This document shows, one piece after another, positions 12,010 to 25,069 of a DNA stretch of 64,000 nucleotides. The notes under the pieces were generated by a model that worked only from the letters and a program-made list of their open reading frames with translations, did not search any database and was not told the DNA's origin. The DNA comes from Clusia tigrina. Its lineage: Eukaryota; Arthropoda; Insecta; Diptera; Clusiidae. Location of the stretch: positions 110,778,542-110,842,541 of the forward strand of contig OV050032.1 in the NCBI GenBank assembly GCA_920105625.2, given 5' to 3'. The first letter of the stretch is position 1. Each line of letters opens with the position of its first letter. The translations under genes and the position numbers were made by a program.

Positions 12010-14360
12010 GTACTTCATTGTTACAAAATTTCAAGGTTCTATGCCGCTCCAGTAAAAAGTTACAAGCATTTGTATGTTGCAAACTTTGATAGGTGTAGGA
12101 CATACCGTAAAGAAGTTAGGGCCATTTGAAGTTTTATCAGTGTTTGATTTGGGACTCAAGGGTAGCATAGCTTTGAGCGATAACTTAAATTGACAAGAGG
12201 CTCGAGCACTTTATTGTTAGAAAATTTCAAGGTTTTATGACGCTCCAGTAAAAAGATACAAGCATTTGTATGTTGCAAACTTTGATAGGTGTAGGACGTA
12301 CCGTATAGAAGTTAGGGCCATTTGAAGTTTTATCAGTGTTTGATTTGGGACTCCAGGGTAGCATAGCTTTGAGCGATGGCTTAAATTGACAAGAGGCTTG
12401 AATACTTTATTGTTACAAAATTTCAAGGTTTTATGACGCTCCAGTAAACAGTTACAAGCATTTGTATGTTGCAAACTTTGATAGGTGTAGGACATACCGT
12501 ATAGAAGTTAGGGGCGTTTGAAGTTTTATCAGTGATTGATTTGGGACTCAAGGGTAGCATAGCTTTGAGCGATAACTTAAATTGACAAGAGGCTCGAGTA
12601 CTTTATTGTTACAAATTTCAAGGTTTTATGACGCTCCAGTAAAAAGTTACAAGCAATTGTATGTTGCAAACTTTGATAGGTGTAGGACGTACCGTAAAGA
12701 AGTTAGGGGCGTTTGAAGTTTTATCAGTGTTTGATTTGGGACTCAAGGGTAGCAAAGCTTTGAGCGATAGCTTTAATTGACAAGAGGCTCGAGTACTTCA
12801 TTGTTACAAAATTTCAAGGTTTTATGACGCTCCAGTAAAAAGTTACAAGCATTTGTTTGTTGCAAACTTTGATAGGTGTAGGACGTACCGTAAAGAAGTT
12901 AGGGCCATTTGAAGTTTTATCAGTGTTTGATTTATGACTCAAGGGTAGCATAGCTTTGAGCGATAGCTTAAATTTACAAAAGGCACGAGTACTTCATTGT
13001 TACAAAATTTCAAGGTTTTATGACGCTCCAGTAAAAAGTTACAAGCTTTTGTATGTTGCAAACTTTGATAGGTGTAGGACGTACCGTTTAGAAGTTAGGG
13101 CCATTTGAAGTTTTATCAGTGTTTGATTTGGGACTCAAGGGTAGCATAGCTTTGAGCGATGGCCTAAATTGACAAGAGGCTCGAGTACTTTATTGTTACA
13201 AAATTTCAAGGTTTTATGACGCTAAAGTAAAAAGTTACAAGCATTTGTATGTTGCAAACTTCGATAGGTGTAGGACGTACCGTATAGAAGTTTGGGCCAT
13301 TTGAAGTTTTATCAGTGTTTGATTTGGGACTCAAGGGTAGCATAGCTTTGAGCGATAACTTAAATTGACAAGAGGCTCGAGTACTTTGTTGTTACAAAAT
13401 TTCAAGGTTTTATGACGCTCCAGTTAAAAGTTACAAGCATTTGTATGTTGCAAACTTTGATAGGTGTAGGACGTACCGTAAAGAAGTTAGGGCCATTTGA
13501 AGTTTTATCAGTGTTTGATTTGGGACTCTAGGGTAGCATAGCTTTGAGCGATAGCTTAAATTGACAAGAGGCTCGAGTACTTTATTGTTACAAAATTTCA
13601 AGGTTTTATGGCGCTCCAGTAAAAAGTTACAAGCATTTGTATGTTGCAAGCTTTGATAGGTGTAGGACGTACCGTAAAGAAGTTAGGGCCATTTGAAGTT
13701 TTATCAGTGTTTGATTTGGGACTCAAGGGTAGCATAGCTTTGAGCGATAGCTTAAATTGACAAGAGGCTCGAGTACTTCATTGTTACAAAATTTCAAGGT
13801 TCTATGACGCTCCAGTAAAAACTTACAAGCATTTGTATGTTGCAAACTTTGATAGGTGTAGGACGTACCGTAAAGAAGTTAGGGCCATTTGAAGTTTTAT
13901 CAGTGTTTGATTTGGGACTCAAGGGTAGCATAGCTTTGAGCGATAACTTAAATTGACAAGAGGCTCGAGTACTTTATTGTTACAAAATTTCAAGGTTTTA
14001 TGACGCTCCAGTAAAAAGTTACAAGCATTTGAATGTTGCAAACTTTGATAGGTGTAGGACGTACCGTAAAGAAGTTAGGGCCATTTGAAGTTTTATCAGT
14101 GTTTGATTTGGGACTCAAGGGTAGCATAGCTTTGAGCGATAACTTAAATTGACAAGAGGCTCGGGTACTTTATTGTTACAAAATTTCAAGGTTTTATGAC
14201 GCTCCAGTAAAAAGTTACAAGCATTTGTATGTTGCAAACTTTGATAGGTGTAGGACGTAAGGTATAGAAGTTAGGGAAATTTGAAGTTTTATCAGTGTTT
14301 GATTTGGGACTCAAGGGTAGCATAGCTTTGAGCGATAACTTAAATTGACAAGAGGCTCGG
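12010..14360 (+). repeat. 12-monomer (2351-bp) higher-order unit, copy 1
   Basis: This is the first of two adjacent copies; the second starts at 14361. The constant offset is 2351 bp, twelve monomers less the single A missing from TTACAAATTTC near 12608. Shared private variants in order: CTATGCCGCTCC, GTTAGAAAATTTC, CTCCAGGG, GTAAACAGTTAC, GTGATTGATT, AGCAAAGC, AATTTACAAAAGGCACGAG, GCTTTTGTATG, GAAGTTTGGGCC, CCAGTTAAAAG, TAAAAACTTAC and ACGTAAGGTATAG. Only a few differences were noticed, for example ATGGCTT near 12376 against ATAGCTT in copy 2. Confidence 0.92.
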
Positions 14361-16715
14361 GTACTTCATTGTTACAAAATTTCAAGGTTCTATGCCGCTC
14401 CAGTAAAAAGTTACAAGCATTTGTATGTTGCAAACTTTGATAGGTGTAGGACATACCGTAAAGAAGTTAGGGCCATTTGAAGTTTTATCAGTGTTTGATT
14501 TGGGACTCAAGGGTAGCATAGCTTTGAGCGATAACTTAAATTGACAAGAGGCTCGAGCACTTTATTGTTAGAAAATTTCAAGGTTTTATGACGCTCCAGT
14601 AAAAAGATACACGCATTTGTATGTTGCAAACTTTGATAGGTGTAGGACGTACCGTATAGAAGTTAGGGCCATTTGAAGTTTTATCAGTGTTTGATTTGGG
14701 ACTCCAGGGTAGCATAGCTTTGAGCGATAGCTTAAATTGACAAGAGGCTTGAATACTTTATTGTTACAAAATTTCAAGGTTTTATGACGCTCCAGTAAAC
14801 AGTTACAAGCATTTGTATGTTGCAAACTTTGATAGGTGTAGGACATACCGTATAGAAGTTAGGGGCGTTTGAAGTTTTATCAGTGATTGATTTGGGACTC
14901 AAGGGTAGCATAGCTTTGAGCGATAACTTAAATTGACAAGAGGCTCGAGTACTTTATTGTTACAAATTTCAAGGTTTTATGACGCTCCAGTAAAAAGTTA
15001 CAAGCAATTGTATGTTGCAAACTTTGATAGGTGTAGGACGTACCGTAAAGAAGTTAGGGGCGTTTGAAGTTTTATCAGTGTTTGATTTGGGACTCAAGGG
15101 TAGCAAAGCTTTGAGCGATAGCTTTAATTGACAAGAGGCTCGAGTACTTCATTGTTACAAAATTTCAAGGTTTTATGACGCTCCAGTAAAAAGTTACAAG
15201 CATTTGTATGTTGCAAACTTTGATAGGTGTAGGACGTACCGTAAAGAAGTTAGGGCCATTTGAAGTTTTATCAGTGTTTGATTTATGACTCAAGGGTAGC
15301 ATAGCTTTGAGCGATAGCTTAAATTTACAAAAGGCACGAGTACTTCATTGTTACAAAATTTCAAGGTTTTATGACGCTCCAGTAAAAAGTTACAAGCTTT
15401 TGTATGTTGCAAACTTTGATAGGTGTAGGACGTACCGTTTAGAAGTTAGGGCCATTTGAAGTTTTATCAGTGTTTGATTTGGGACTCAAGGGTAGCATAG
15501 CTTTGAGCGATGGCCTAAATTGACAAGAGGCTCGAGTACTTTATTGTTACAAAATTTCAAGGTTTTATGACGCTAAAGTAAAAAGTTACAAGCATTTGTA
15601 TGTTGCAAACTTCGATAGGTGTAGGACGTACCGTATAGAAGTTTGGGCCATTTGAAGTTTTATCAGTGTTTGATTTGGGACTCAAGGGTAGCATAGCTTT
15701 GAGCGATAACTTAAATTGACAAGAGGCTCGAGTACTTTGTTGTTACAAAATTTCAAGGTTTTATGACGCTCCAGTTAAAAGTTACAAGCATTTGTATGTT
15801 GCAAACTTTGATAGGTGTAGGACGTACCGTAAAGAAGTTAGGGCCATTTGAAGTTTTATCAGTGTTTGATTTGGGACTCTAGGGTAGCATAGCTTTGAGC
15901 GATAGCTTAAATTGACAAGAGGCTCGAGTACTTTATTGTTACAAAATTTCAAGGTTTTATGGCGCTCCAGTAAAAAGTTACAAGCATTTGTATGTTGCAA
16001 GCTTTGATAGGTGTAGGACGTACCGTAAAGAAGTTAGGGCCATTTGAAGTTTTATCAGTGTTTGATTTGGGACTCAAGGGTAGCATAGCTTTGAGCGATA
16101 GCTTAAATTGACAAGAGGCTCGAGTACTTCATTGTTACAAAATTTCAAGGTTCTATGACGCTCCAGTAAAAACTTACAAGCATTTGTATGTTGCAAACTT
16201 TGATAGGTGTAGGACGTACCGTAAAGAAGTTAGGGCCATTTGAAGTTTTATCAGTGTTTGATTTGGGACTCAAGGGTAGCATAGCTTTGAGCGATAACTT
16301 AAATTGACAAGAGGCTCGAGTACTTTATTGTTACAAAATTTCAAGGTTTTATGACGCTCCAGTAAAAAGTTACAAGCATTTGAATGTTGCAAACTTTGAT
16401 AGGTGTAGGACGTACCGTAAAGAAGTTAGGGCCATTTGAAGTTTTATCAGTGTTTGATTTGGGACTCAAGGGTAGCATAGCTTTGAGCGATAACTTAAAT
16501 TGACAAGAGGCTCGGGTACTTTATTGTTACAAAATTTCAAGGTTTTATGACGCTCCAGTAAAAAGTTACAAGCATTTGTATGTTGCAAACTTTGATAGGT
16601 GTAGGACGTAAGGTATAGAAGTTAGGGAAATTTGAAGTTTTATCAGTGTTTGATTTGGGACTCAAGGGTAGCATAGCTTTGAGCGATAACTTAAATTGAC
16701 AAGAGGCTCGGGTAC
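14361..16715 (+). repeat. 12-monomer (2351-bp) higher-order unit, copy 2
   Basis: This is the direct tandem partner of 12010-14360. The junction is visible as a hybrid monomer near 14340-14366. Its left part (ATAACTT, CTCGGG) matches the sequence ending the unit at about 16710, and its right part (ACTTCATTG, ATGCCGCTCC) matches the sequence beginning the unit at 12010. The copies part again near 16716, where TACTTTATTG replaces TACTTCATTG. This is the signature expected of an unequal crossover in register with the 196-bp phase. Confidence 0.92.
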
Positions 16716-17404
16716 TTTATTGTTACAAAATTTCAAGGTTTTATGACGCTCCAGTAAAAAGTTACAAGCATTTGTATGTTGCAAACTTTGATAGGTGTAG
16801 GACGTACCGTATAGAAGTTAGGGAAATTTGAAGTTTTATCAGTGTTTGATTTGGGACTCAAGGGTAGCATAGCTTTGAGCGATAGCTTAAATTGACAAGA
16901 GGCTCGAGTACTTCATTGTTACAAAATTTCAAGGTTCTATGACGCTCCAGTAAAAAGTTACAAGCATTTGTATGTTGCAAACTTTGATAGGTGTAGGACG
17001 TACCGTAAAGAAGTTAGGGCCATTTGAAGTTTTATCAGTGTTTGATTTGGGACTCAAGGGTAGCATAGCTTTGAGCGATAACTTAAATTGACAAGAGGCT
17101 CGAGTACTTTATTGTTACAAAATTTCAAGGTTTTATGACGCTCCAGTAAAAAGTTACAAGCATTTGAATGTTGCAAACTTTGATAGGTGTAGGACGTACC
17201 GTAAAGAAGTTAGGGGCGTTTGAAGTTTTATCAGTGTTTGATTTGGGACTCAAGGGTAGCATAGCTTTGAGCGATAGCTTAAATTGACAAGAGGCATGAG
17301 TACTTCATTGTTACAAAATTTCAAGGTTTTATGACGCTCCAGTAAAAAGTTACAAGCATTTGTATGTTGCAAACTTTGATAGGTGTAGGACGTACCGTAA
17401 AGAA
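16716..17404 (+). repeat. Satellite stretch after the 2351-bp pair
   Basis: About three and a half ordinary monomers, with ATAGCTT, CTATGACG, TTGAATG and GGCATGAG variants. Its final part, including the GGCATGAGTACTTC unit near 17290, is closely similar to 19120-19370. No other content is seen. Confidence 0.8.
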
Positions 17405-18470
17405 GTTAGGGGCGTTTGAAGTTTTTATCAGTGTTTGATTTGGGAGTCAAGGGTAGCATAGCTCTGAGCGATGGCCTAAATTGACAAGAGGCTCGAGTAC
17501 TTTATTGTTACAAAATTTCAAGGTTTTATGACGCTCCAGTAAAAAGTTACAAGCATTTGTATGTTGCAAACTTTGATAGGTGTAGGACGTACCTATAGAA
17601 GTTAGGGAAATTTGAAGTTTTATCAGTGTTTGATTTGGGACTCAAGGGTAGCATAGCTTTGAGCGATAGCTTAAATTGACAAGAGGCTCGAGTACTTCAT
17701 TGTTACAAAATTTCAAGGTTCTATGACGCTCCAGTAAAAAGTTACAAACATTTGTATGTTGCAAACTTTGATAGGTGTAGGACGTACCGTAAAGAAGTTA
17801 GGGCCATTTGAAGTGTTATCAGTGTTTGATTTGTGGCTCAAGGGTAGCATAGCTTTGAGCGATAACTTAAATTGACAAGAGGCTCGAGTACTTTATTGTT
17901 ACAAAATTTCAAGGTTTTATGACGCTCCAGTAAAAAGTTACAAGCATTTGAATGTTGCAAACTTTGATAGGTGTAGGACGTACCGTATAGAAGTTAGGGG
18001 CGTTTGAAGTTTTATCAGTGTTTGATTTGGGACTCTAGGGTAGCATAGCTTTGACCGATGGCTTAAATTGACAAGAGGCTCGGGTACTTTATTGTTACAA
18101 AATTTCAAGGTTTTATGACGCTCCAGTAAAAAGTTACAAGCATTTGTATGTTGCAAACTTTGATATGTGTAGGACGTAGCGTTTAGAAGTTAGGGCCATT
18201 TGAAGTTTTATCAGTGTTTGATTTGGGACTCAAGGGTAGCATAGCTTTGAGCGATGGCCTAAATTGACAAGAGGCTCGAGTACTTTATTGTTACAAAATT
18301 TCAAGGTTTTATGACGCTAAAGTAAAGAGTTACAAGCATTTGTATGTTGCAAACTTTGATAGGTGTAGGACGTACCGTATAGAAGTTAGGGCCATTTGAA
18401 GTTTTATCAGTGTTTGATTTGGGACTCAAGGGTAGCATAGCTTTGAGCGATAACTTAAATTGACAAGAGG
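17405..18470 (+). repeat. 15-monomer-offset duplication, copy 1 (partner 20343-21410)
   Basis: This matches 20343-21410 at an offset of 2938 bp (15 monomers less 2). Shared private variants are AGCTCTGAGCG near 17460 and 20398, a 1-bp deletion giving GTACCTATAG near 17590 and 20528, TTACAAACA, GAAGTGTTATC, TTTGTGGCTC, GATATGTGTAGG and ACGTAGCGTTTAG. Copy 1 has one extra T (GTTTTTATC near 17421). Copy 2 has CAAGTTTCTATG and AACACTTG, where copy 1 keeps the usual sequence. Confidence 0.88.
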
Positions 18471-19150
18471 CTCGGGTTCTTTATTGTTACAAAATTTCAA
18501 GGTTTTATGACGCTCCAGTAAAAAGTTACAAGCATTTGTATGTTGCAAACTTTGATAGGTGTAGCACGTACCGTAAAGAAGTTAGGGGCGTTTGAAGCTT
18601 TATCAGTGTTTGATTTGGGAGTCAAGGGTAGCATAGCTTTGAGCGATGGCCTAAATTGACAAGAGGCTCGAGTACTTTGTTGTTACAAAATTTCAAGGTT
18701 TTATGACGCTCCAGTAAAAAGTTACAAGCATTTGTATGTTGCAAACTTTGATAGGTGTAAGACGTACCGTATAGAAGTTAGGGAAATTTCAAGTTTTATC
18801 AGTGTTTGATTTGGGACTCAAGGGTAGCATAGCTTTGAGCGATAGCTTAAATTGACAAGAGGCTCGAGTACTTCATTGTTACAAAATTTCAAGGTTCTAT
18901 GACGCTCCAGTAAAAAGTTACAAGCATTTGTATGTTGCAAACTTTGATAGGTGTAGGACGTACCGTAAAAAAGTTAGGGCTATTTGAAGTTTTATCAGTG
19001 TTTGATTTGGGACTCAAGGGTAGCATAGCTTTGAGCGATAACTTAAATTGACAAGAGGCTCGAGTACTTTATTGTTACAAAATTTCAAGGTTTTATGACG
19101 CTCCAGTAAAAAGTTACAAGCATTTGAATGTTGCAAACTTTGATAGGTGT
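18471..19150 (+). repeat. 18-monomer-offset duplication, copy 1 (partner 21997-22680)
   Basis: From the CTCGGGTTCTTT variant at 18471 the sequence matches 21997 onward at an offset of 3526 bp (18 monomers less 2). Shared variants are GTAGCACG, GGGAGTCAAGG, GTAAGACG, GGGAAATTTCAAG and GGGCTATTTG. It abuts the end of the 15-monomer-offset duplication: the left-hand match stops and a match to a different place starts within the same monomer. The array was therefore rejoined here. Confidence 0.85.
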
Positions 19151-20342
19151 AGGACGTACCGTAAAGAAGTTAGGGGCGTTTGAAGTTTTATCAGTGTTTG
19201 ATTTGGGACTCAAGGGTAGCATAGCTTTGAGCGATAGCTTAAATTGACAAGAGGCATGAGTACTTCATTGTTACAAAATTTCAAGGTTTTATGACGCTCC
19301 AGTAAAAAGTTACAAGCATTTGTATGTTGCAAACTTTGATAGGTGTAGGACGTACCGTAAAGAAGTTAGGGCCATTTGAAGTTTTATCAGTGTTTGATTT
19401 GGGACTCAAGGGTAGCATAGCTTTGAGCGATAACTTAAATTGACAAGAGGCTCGGGTACTTTATTGTTACAAAATTTCAAGGTTTTATGACGCTCCAGTA
19501 AAAAGTTACAAGCATTTGTATGTTGCAAACTTTGATAGGTGTAGGACGTACCGTAAAGAAGTTAGGGGCGTTTGAAGTTTTATCAGTGTTTGATTTGGGA
19601 GTCAAGGGTAGCATAGCTTTGAGCGATGGCCTAAATTGACAAGAGGCTCGAGTACTTTATTGTTACAAAATTTCAAGGTTTTATGACGCTCCAGTAAAAA
19701 GTTGCAAGCATTTGTATGTTGCAAACTTTGATAGGTGTAGGACGTACCGTATAGAAGTTAGGGGCGTTTGAAGTTTTATCAGTGTTTGATTTGGGACTCT
19801 AGGGTAGCATAGCTTTGACCGATGGCTTAAATTGACAAGAGGCTCGGGTACTTTATTGTTACAAAATTTCAAGGTTTTATGACGCTCCAGTAAAAAGTTA
19901 CAAGCATTTGTATGTTGCAAACTTTGATATGTGTAGAACGTACCGTTAGAAGTTAGGGCCATTTGAAGTTTTATCAGTGTTTGATTTGGGACTCAAGGGT
20001 AGCATAGCTTTGAGCGATGGCCTAACTTGACAAGAGGCTCGAGTACTTTATTGTTACAAAATTTCAAGGTTTTATGACGCTAAAGTAAAAAGTTACAAGC
20101 ATTTGTATGTTGCAAACTTTGATAGGTGTAGGACGTACCGTATAGAAGTTTGGGCCATTTGAAGTTTTATCAGTGTTTGATTTGGGACTCAAGGGTAGCA
20201 TAGCTTTGAGCGATAACTTAAATTGACAAGAGGCTCGAGTACTTTGTTGTTACAAAATTTCAAGGTTTTATGACGCTCCAGTAAAAAGTTACAAGCATTT
20301 GTATGTTGCAAACTTTGATAGGTGTAGGACGTACCGTAAAGA
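19151..20342 (+). repeat. Satellite stretch between interleaved duplications
   Basis: Ordinary units. One private change, GTTGCAAGCATTTG near 19702 (usually GTTACAAGC), and a GAACGTACCGTTAG string near 19937 were noted. In the reverse-strand reading, the GTTGCAAGC change removes a boundary and yields a slightly longer spurious open frame (19681-19962). No gene is supported. Confidence 0.75.
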
Positions 20343-21410
20343 AGTTAGGGGCGTTTGAAGTTTTATCAGTGTTTGATTTGGGAGTCAAGGGTAGCATAGC
20401 TCTGAGCGATGGCCTAAATTGACAAGAGGCTCGAGTACTTTATTGTTACAAAATTTCAAGGTTTTATGACGCTCCAGTAAAAAGTTACAAGCATTTGTAT
20501 GTTGCAAACTTTGATAGGTGTAGGACGTACCTATAGAAGTTAGGGAAATTTGAAGTTTTATCAGTGTTTGATTTGGGACTCAAGGGTAGCATAGCTTTGA
20601 GCGATAGCTTAAATTGACAAGAGGCTCGAGTACTTCATTGTTACAAAATTTCAAGTTTCTATGACGCTCCAGTAAAAAGTTACAAACACTTGTATGTTGC
20701 AAACTTTGATAGGTGTAGGACGTACCGTAAAGAAGTTAGGGCCATTTGAAGTGTTATCAGTGTTTGATTTGTGGCTCAAGGGTAGCATAGCTTTGAGCGA
20801 TAACTTAAATTGACAAGAGGCTCGAGTACTTTATTGTTACAAAATTTCAAGGTTTTATGACGCTCCAGTAAAAAGTTACAAGCATTTGAATGTTGCAAAC
20901 TTTGATAGGTGTAGGACGTACCGTATAGAAGTTAGGGGCGTTTGAAGTTTTATCAGTGTTTGATTTGGGACTCTAGGGTAGCATAGCTTTGACCGATGGC
21001 TTAAATTGACAAGAGGCTCGGGTACTTTATTGTTACAAAATTTCAAGGTTTTATGACGCTCCAGTAAAAAGTTACAAGCATTTGTATGTTGCAAACTTTG
21101 ATATGTGTAGGACGTAGCGTTTAGAAGTTAGGGCCATTTGAAGTTTTATCAGAGTTTGATTTGGGACTCAAGGGTAGTATAGCTTTGAGCGATGGCCTAA
21201 ATTGACAAGAGGCTCGAGTACTTTATTGTTACAAAATTTCAAGGTTTTATGACGCTAAAGTAAAAAGTTACAAGCATTTGTATGTTGCAAACTTTGATAG
21301 GTGTAGGACGTACCGTATAGAAGTTAGGGCCATTTGAAGTTTTATCAGTGTTTGATTTGGGACTCAAGGGTAGCATAGCTTTGAGAGATAACTTAAATTG
21401 ACAAGAGGCT
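20343..21410 (+). repeat. 15-monomer-offset duplication, copy 2
   Basis: Partner of 17405-18470. The match ends near 21413, where copy 1 goes into CTCGGGTTCTTT and this copy continues with CTCGAGTACTTTG. Private changes of this copy are TCAGAGTTTG near 21150, AGGGTAGTATAGC near 21173 and GAGAGATAAC near 21384. The next monomers (21411-21700) instead match 25133-25422 at an offset of 3722 bp, so three different source alignments meet within 700 bp. Confidence 0.85.
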
Positions 21411-21549
21411 CGAGTACTTTGTTGTTACAAAATTTCAAGGTTTTATGACGCTCCAGTTAAAAGTTACAAGCATTTGTATGTTGCAAACTTTGATAGGTGT
21501 AGGACGTACCGTAAAGAAGTTAGAGCCATTTGAAGTTTTATCAGTGTTT

Positions 21550-21700
21550 GATTTGGGACTCTAGGGTAGCATAGCTTTGAGCGATAGCTTAAATTGACAA
21601 GAGGCTCGAGATCTTTATTGTTACAAAATTTCAAGGTTTTGTGACGCTCCAGTAAAAAGTTACAAGCATTTGAATGTTGCAAACTTTGATAGGTGTAGGA
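21550..21700 (+). repeat. Founder-type AGATCT/TTGTGACG monomer variant
   Basis: The unit reads CTCGAGATCTTTATTG, in place of CTCGAGTACTTTATTG, at about 21609, and TTTTGTGACGC in place of TTTTATGACGC at about 21638. The TA to AT swap creates a BglII-type hexamer. The linked pair recurs near 25329, 25919, 26703, 27487, 28467, 29251, 40135, 52464, 53624 and 55780. This makes it the clearest marker subfamily in the window. Confidence 0.88.
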
Positions 21701-21996
21701 CGTACCGTAAAGAAGTTAGGGGCGTTTGAAGTTTTATCAGTGTTTGATTTGGGACTCAAGGGTAGCATAGCTTTGAGCGATAGCTTAAATTGACAAGAGG
21801 CACGAGTACTTCAATGTTACAAAATTTCTAGGTTTTATGACGCTCCAGTAAAAAGTTACAAGCATTTGTATGTTGCAAACTTTGATAGGTGTAGGACGTA
21901 CCGTAAAGAAGTTAGGGCCATTTGAAGTTTTATCAGTGTTTGATTTGGGACTCAAGGGTAGCATAGCTTTGAGCGATAACTTAAATTGACAAGAGG

Positions 21997-22680
21997 CTCG
22001 GGTTCTTTATTGTTACAAAATTTCAAGGTTTTATGACGCTCCAGTAAAAAGTTACAAGCATTTGTATGTTGCAAACTTTGATAGGTGTAGCACGTACCGT
22101 AAAGAAGTTAGGGGCGTTTGAAGCTTTATCAGTGTTTGATTTGGGAGTCAAGGGTAGCATAGCTTTGAGCGATGGCCTAAATTGACAAGAGGCTCGAGTA
22201 CTTTGTTGTTACAAAATTTCAAGGTTTTATGACGCTCCAGTAAAAAGTTACAAGCATTTGTATGTTGCAAACTTTGATAGGTGTAAGACGTACCGTATAG
22301 AAGTTAGGGAAATTTCAAGTTTTATCAGTGTTTGATTTGGGACTCAAGGGTAGCATAGCTTTGAGCGATAGCTTAAATTGACAAGAGGCTCGAGTACTTC
22401 ATTGTTACAAAATTTCAAGGTTCTATGACGCTCCAGTAAAAAGTTACAAGCATTTGTATGTTGCAAACTTTGATAGGTGTAGGACGTACCGTAAAGAAGT
22501 TAGGGCTATTTGAAGTTTTATCAGTGTTTGATTTGGGACTCAAGGGTAGCATAGCTTTGAGCGATAACTTAAATTGACAAGAGGCTCGAGTACTTTATTG
22601 TTACAAAATTTCAAGGTTTTATGACGCTCCAGTAAAAAGTTACAAGCATTTGAATGTTGCAAACTTTGATAGGTGTAGGA
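21997..22680 (+). repeat. 18-monomer-offset duplication, copy 2
   Basis: Partner of 18471-19150, with the same ordered variants. It diverges near 22680: here ACGTAGCGTATAG with GGGAATCTAGGG follows, while the partner continues with ACGTACCGTAAAG and GGGACTCAAGG. Confidence 0.85.
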
Positions 22681-25069
22681 CGTAGCGTATAGAAGTTAGG
22701 GGCGTTTGAAGTTTTATCAGTGTTTGATTTGGGAATCTAGGGTAGCATAGCTTTGACCGATGGCTTAAATTGACAAGAGGCTCGAGCACTTTATTGTTAC
22801 AAAATTTCAAGGTTTTATGACGCTCCAGTAAAAAGATACAAGCATTTGCATGTTGCAAACTTTGATAGGTGTAGGACGTACCGTATAGAAGTTAGGGCCA
22901 TTTGAAGTTTTATCAGTGTTTGATTTGGGACTCTAGGGTAGCATAGCTTTGAGCGATGGCTTAAATTGACAAGAGGCTTGAATACTTTATTGTTACAAAA
23001 TTTCAAGGTTTTATGACGCTCCAGTAAACAGTTACAAGCATTTGTATGTTGCAAACTTTGATAGGTGTAGGACATACCGTATAGAAGTTAGGGGCGTTTG
23101 AAGTTTTATCAGTGATTGATTTGGGACTCAAGGGTAGCAAAGCTTTGAGCGATAACTTAAATTTACAAGAGGCTCGAGTACTTTATTGTTACAAATTTCA
23201 AGGTTTTATGACGCTCCAGTAAAAAGTTACAATCAATTGTATGTTGCAAACTTTGATAGGTGTAGGACGTACCGTAAAGAAGTTAGGGGCGTTTGAAGTT
23301 TTATCAGTGTTTGATTTGGGACTCAAGGGTAGCATAGCTTTGAGCGATGGCCTAAATTGACAAGAGGCTTGAGTACTTTATTGTTACAAAATCTCAAGGT
23401 TTTATGACGCTCCAGTAAATAGTGAAAAGCGTTTGTATGTTGCAAACTTTGATAGGTGTAGGACGTACCGTATAGAAGTTAGGGCCATTTCAAGTTTTAT
23501 CAGTGTTTGATTTGGGACTTAAGGGTAGCATAGCTTTGAGCGATAGCTTAAATTGACAAGAGGCTCGAGTACTTCATTGTTACAAAATTTCAAGGTTTTA
23601 TGACGCTCCAGTAAAAAGTTACAAGCATTTGTTTGTTGCAAACTTTGATAGGTGTAGGACGTACCGTAAAGAAGTTAGAGCCATTTGAAGTTTTATCAGT
23701 GTTTGATTTGGGACTCAAGGGTAGCATAGCTTTGAGCGATAGCTTAAATTGACAAGAGGCACGAGTACTTCATTGTTACAAAATTTCAAGGTTTTATGAC
23801 GCTCCAGTAAAAAGTTACAAGCATTTGTATGTTGCAAACTTTGATAGGTGTAGGACGTACCGTAAAGAAGTTAGGGCCATTTGAAGTTTTATCAGTGTTT
23901 GATTTGGGACTCAAGGGTAGCATAGCTTTGAGCGATAACTTAAATTGACAAGAGGCTCGGGTACTTTATTGTTACAAAATTTCAAGGTTTTATGACGCTC
24001 CAGTAAAAAGTTACAAGCATTTGTATGTTGCAAACTTTGATAGGTGTAGGACGTACCGTAAAGAAGTTAGGGGCGTTTGAAGTTTTATCAGTGTTTGATT
24101 TGGGAGTCAAGAGTAGCATAGCTTTGAGCGATGGCCTAAATTGACAAGAGGCTCGAGTACTTTATTGTTACAAAATTTCAAGGTTTTATGACGCTCCAGT
24201 AAAAAGTTACAAGCATTTGTATGTTGCAAACTTTGATAGGTGTAGGACGTTCCGTATAGAAGTTAGGGCAAATTGAAGTTTTATCAGTGTTTGATTTGGG
24301 ACTCAAGGGTAGCATAGCTTTGAGCGATAACTTAAATTGACAAGAGGCTCGAGTACTTCATTGTTACAAAATTTCAAGGTTCTATGACGCTCCAGTAAAA
24401 AGTTACAAGCATTTGTATGTTGCAAACTTTGATAGGTGTAGGACGTACCGTAAAAAAGTTAGGGCCATTTGAAGTTTTAACAGTGTTTGATTTGGGGCTC
24501 AAGGGTAGCATAGCTTTGAGCGATAACTTAAATTGACAAGAGGCTCGAGTACTTTATTCTTACAAAATTTCAAGGTTTTATGACGCTCCAGTAAAAAGTT
24601 ACAAGCATTTGAATGTTGCAAACTTTGATAGGTGCAGGACGTACCGTATAGAAGTTAGGGGCGTTTGAAGTTTTATCAGTGTTTGATTTGGGACTCTAGG
24701 GTAGCATAGCTTTGACCGATGGCTTAATTGACAAGAGGCTCGGGTACTTTATTGTTACAAAATTTCAAGGGTTTATGACGCTCCAGTAAAAAGTTACAAA
24801 CATTTGTATGTTGCAAACTTTGATAGGTGTAGGACGTACCGTTTAGAAGTTAGGGCCATTTGAAGTTTTATCAGTGTTTGATTTGGGACTCAAGGGTAGC
24901 ATAGCTTTGAGCGATGGCCTAAATTGACAAGAGGCTCGAGTACTTTATTGTTACAAAATTTCAAGGTTTTATGACGCTCCAGTAAAAAGTTACAAGCATT
25001 TGTATGTAGCAAACTTTTATAGGTGTAGGACGTACCGTATAGAAGTTAGGGCCATTTGAAGTTTTATCA
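22681..25069 (+). repeat. Satellite stretch carrying a travelling GTGATTGATT module
   Basis: 22770-23300 repeats a four-monomer module seen in many places. It runs GAGCAC with AAAAGATACAAGC, then GGCTTGAATAC with GTAAACAGTTAC, then GGACATACC with GTGATTGATT, then TTACAAATTTC with CAATTGTATG. The downstream units include AGTGAAAAGCG near 23424, and a truncated GGCTTAATTGAC (one A short) near 24722. The rest is ordinary monomers. No gene is seen. Confidence 0.8.

Noticed and set aside
12010..16715. Assembly artefact as the explanation for the higher-order copies
   Set aside because: Copies carry their own private substitutions and indels in several places, as expected of real duplications. Without reads it cannot be fully excluded for the most similar pairs (1/6271 and 12010/14361).
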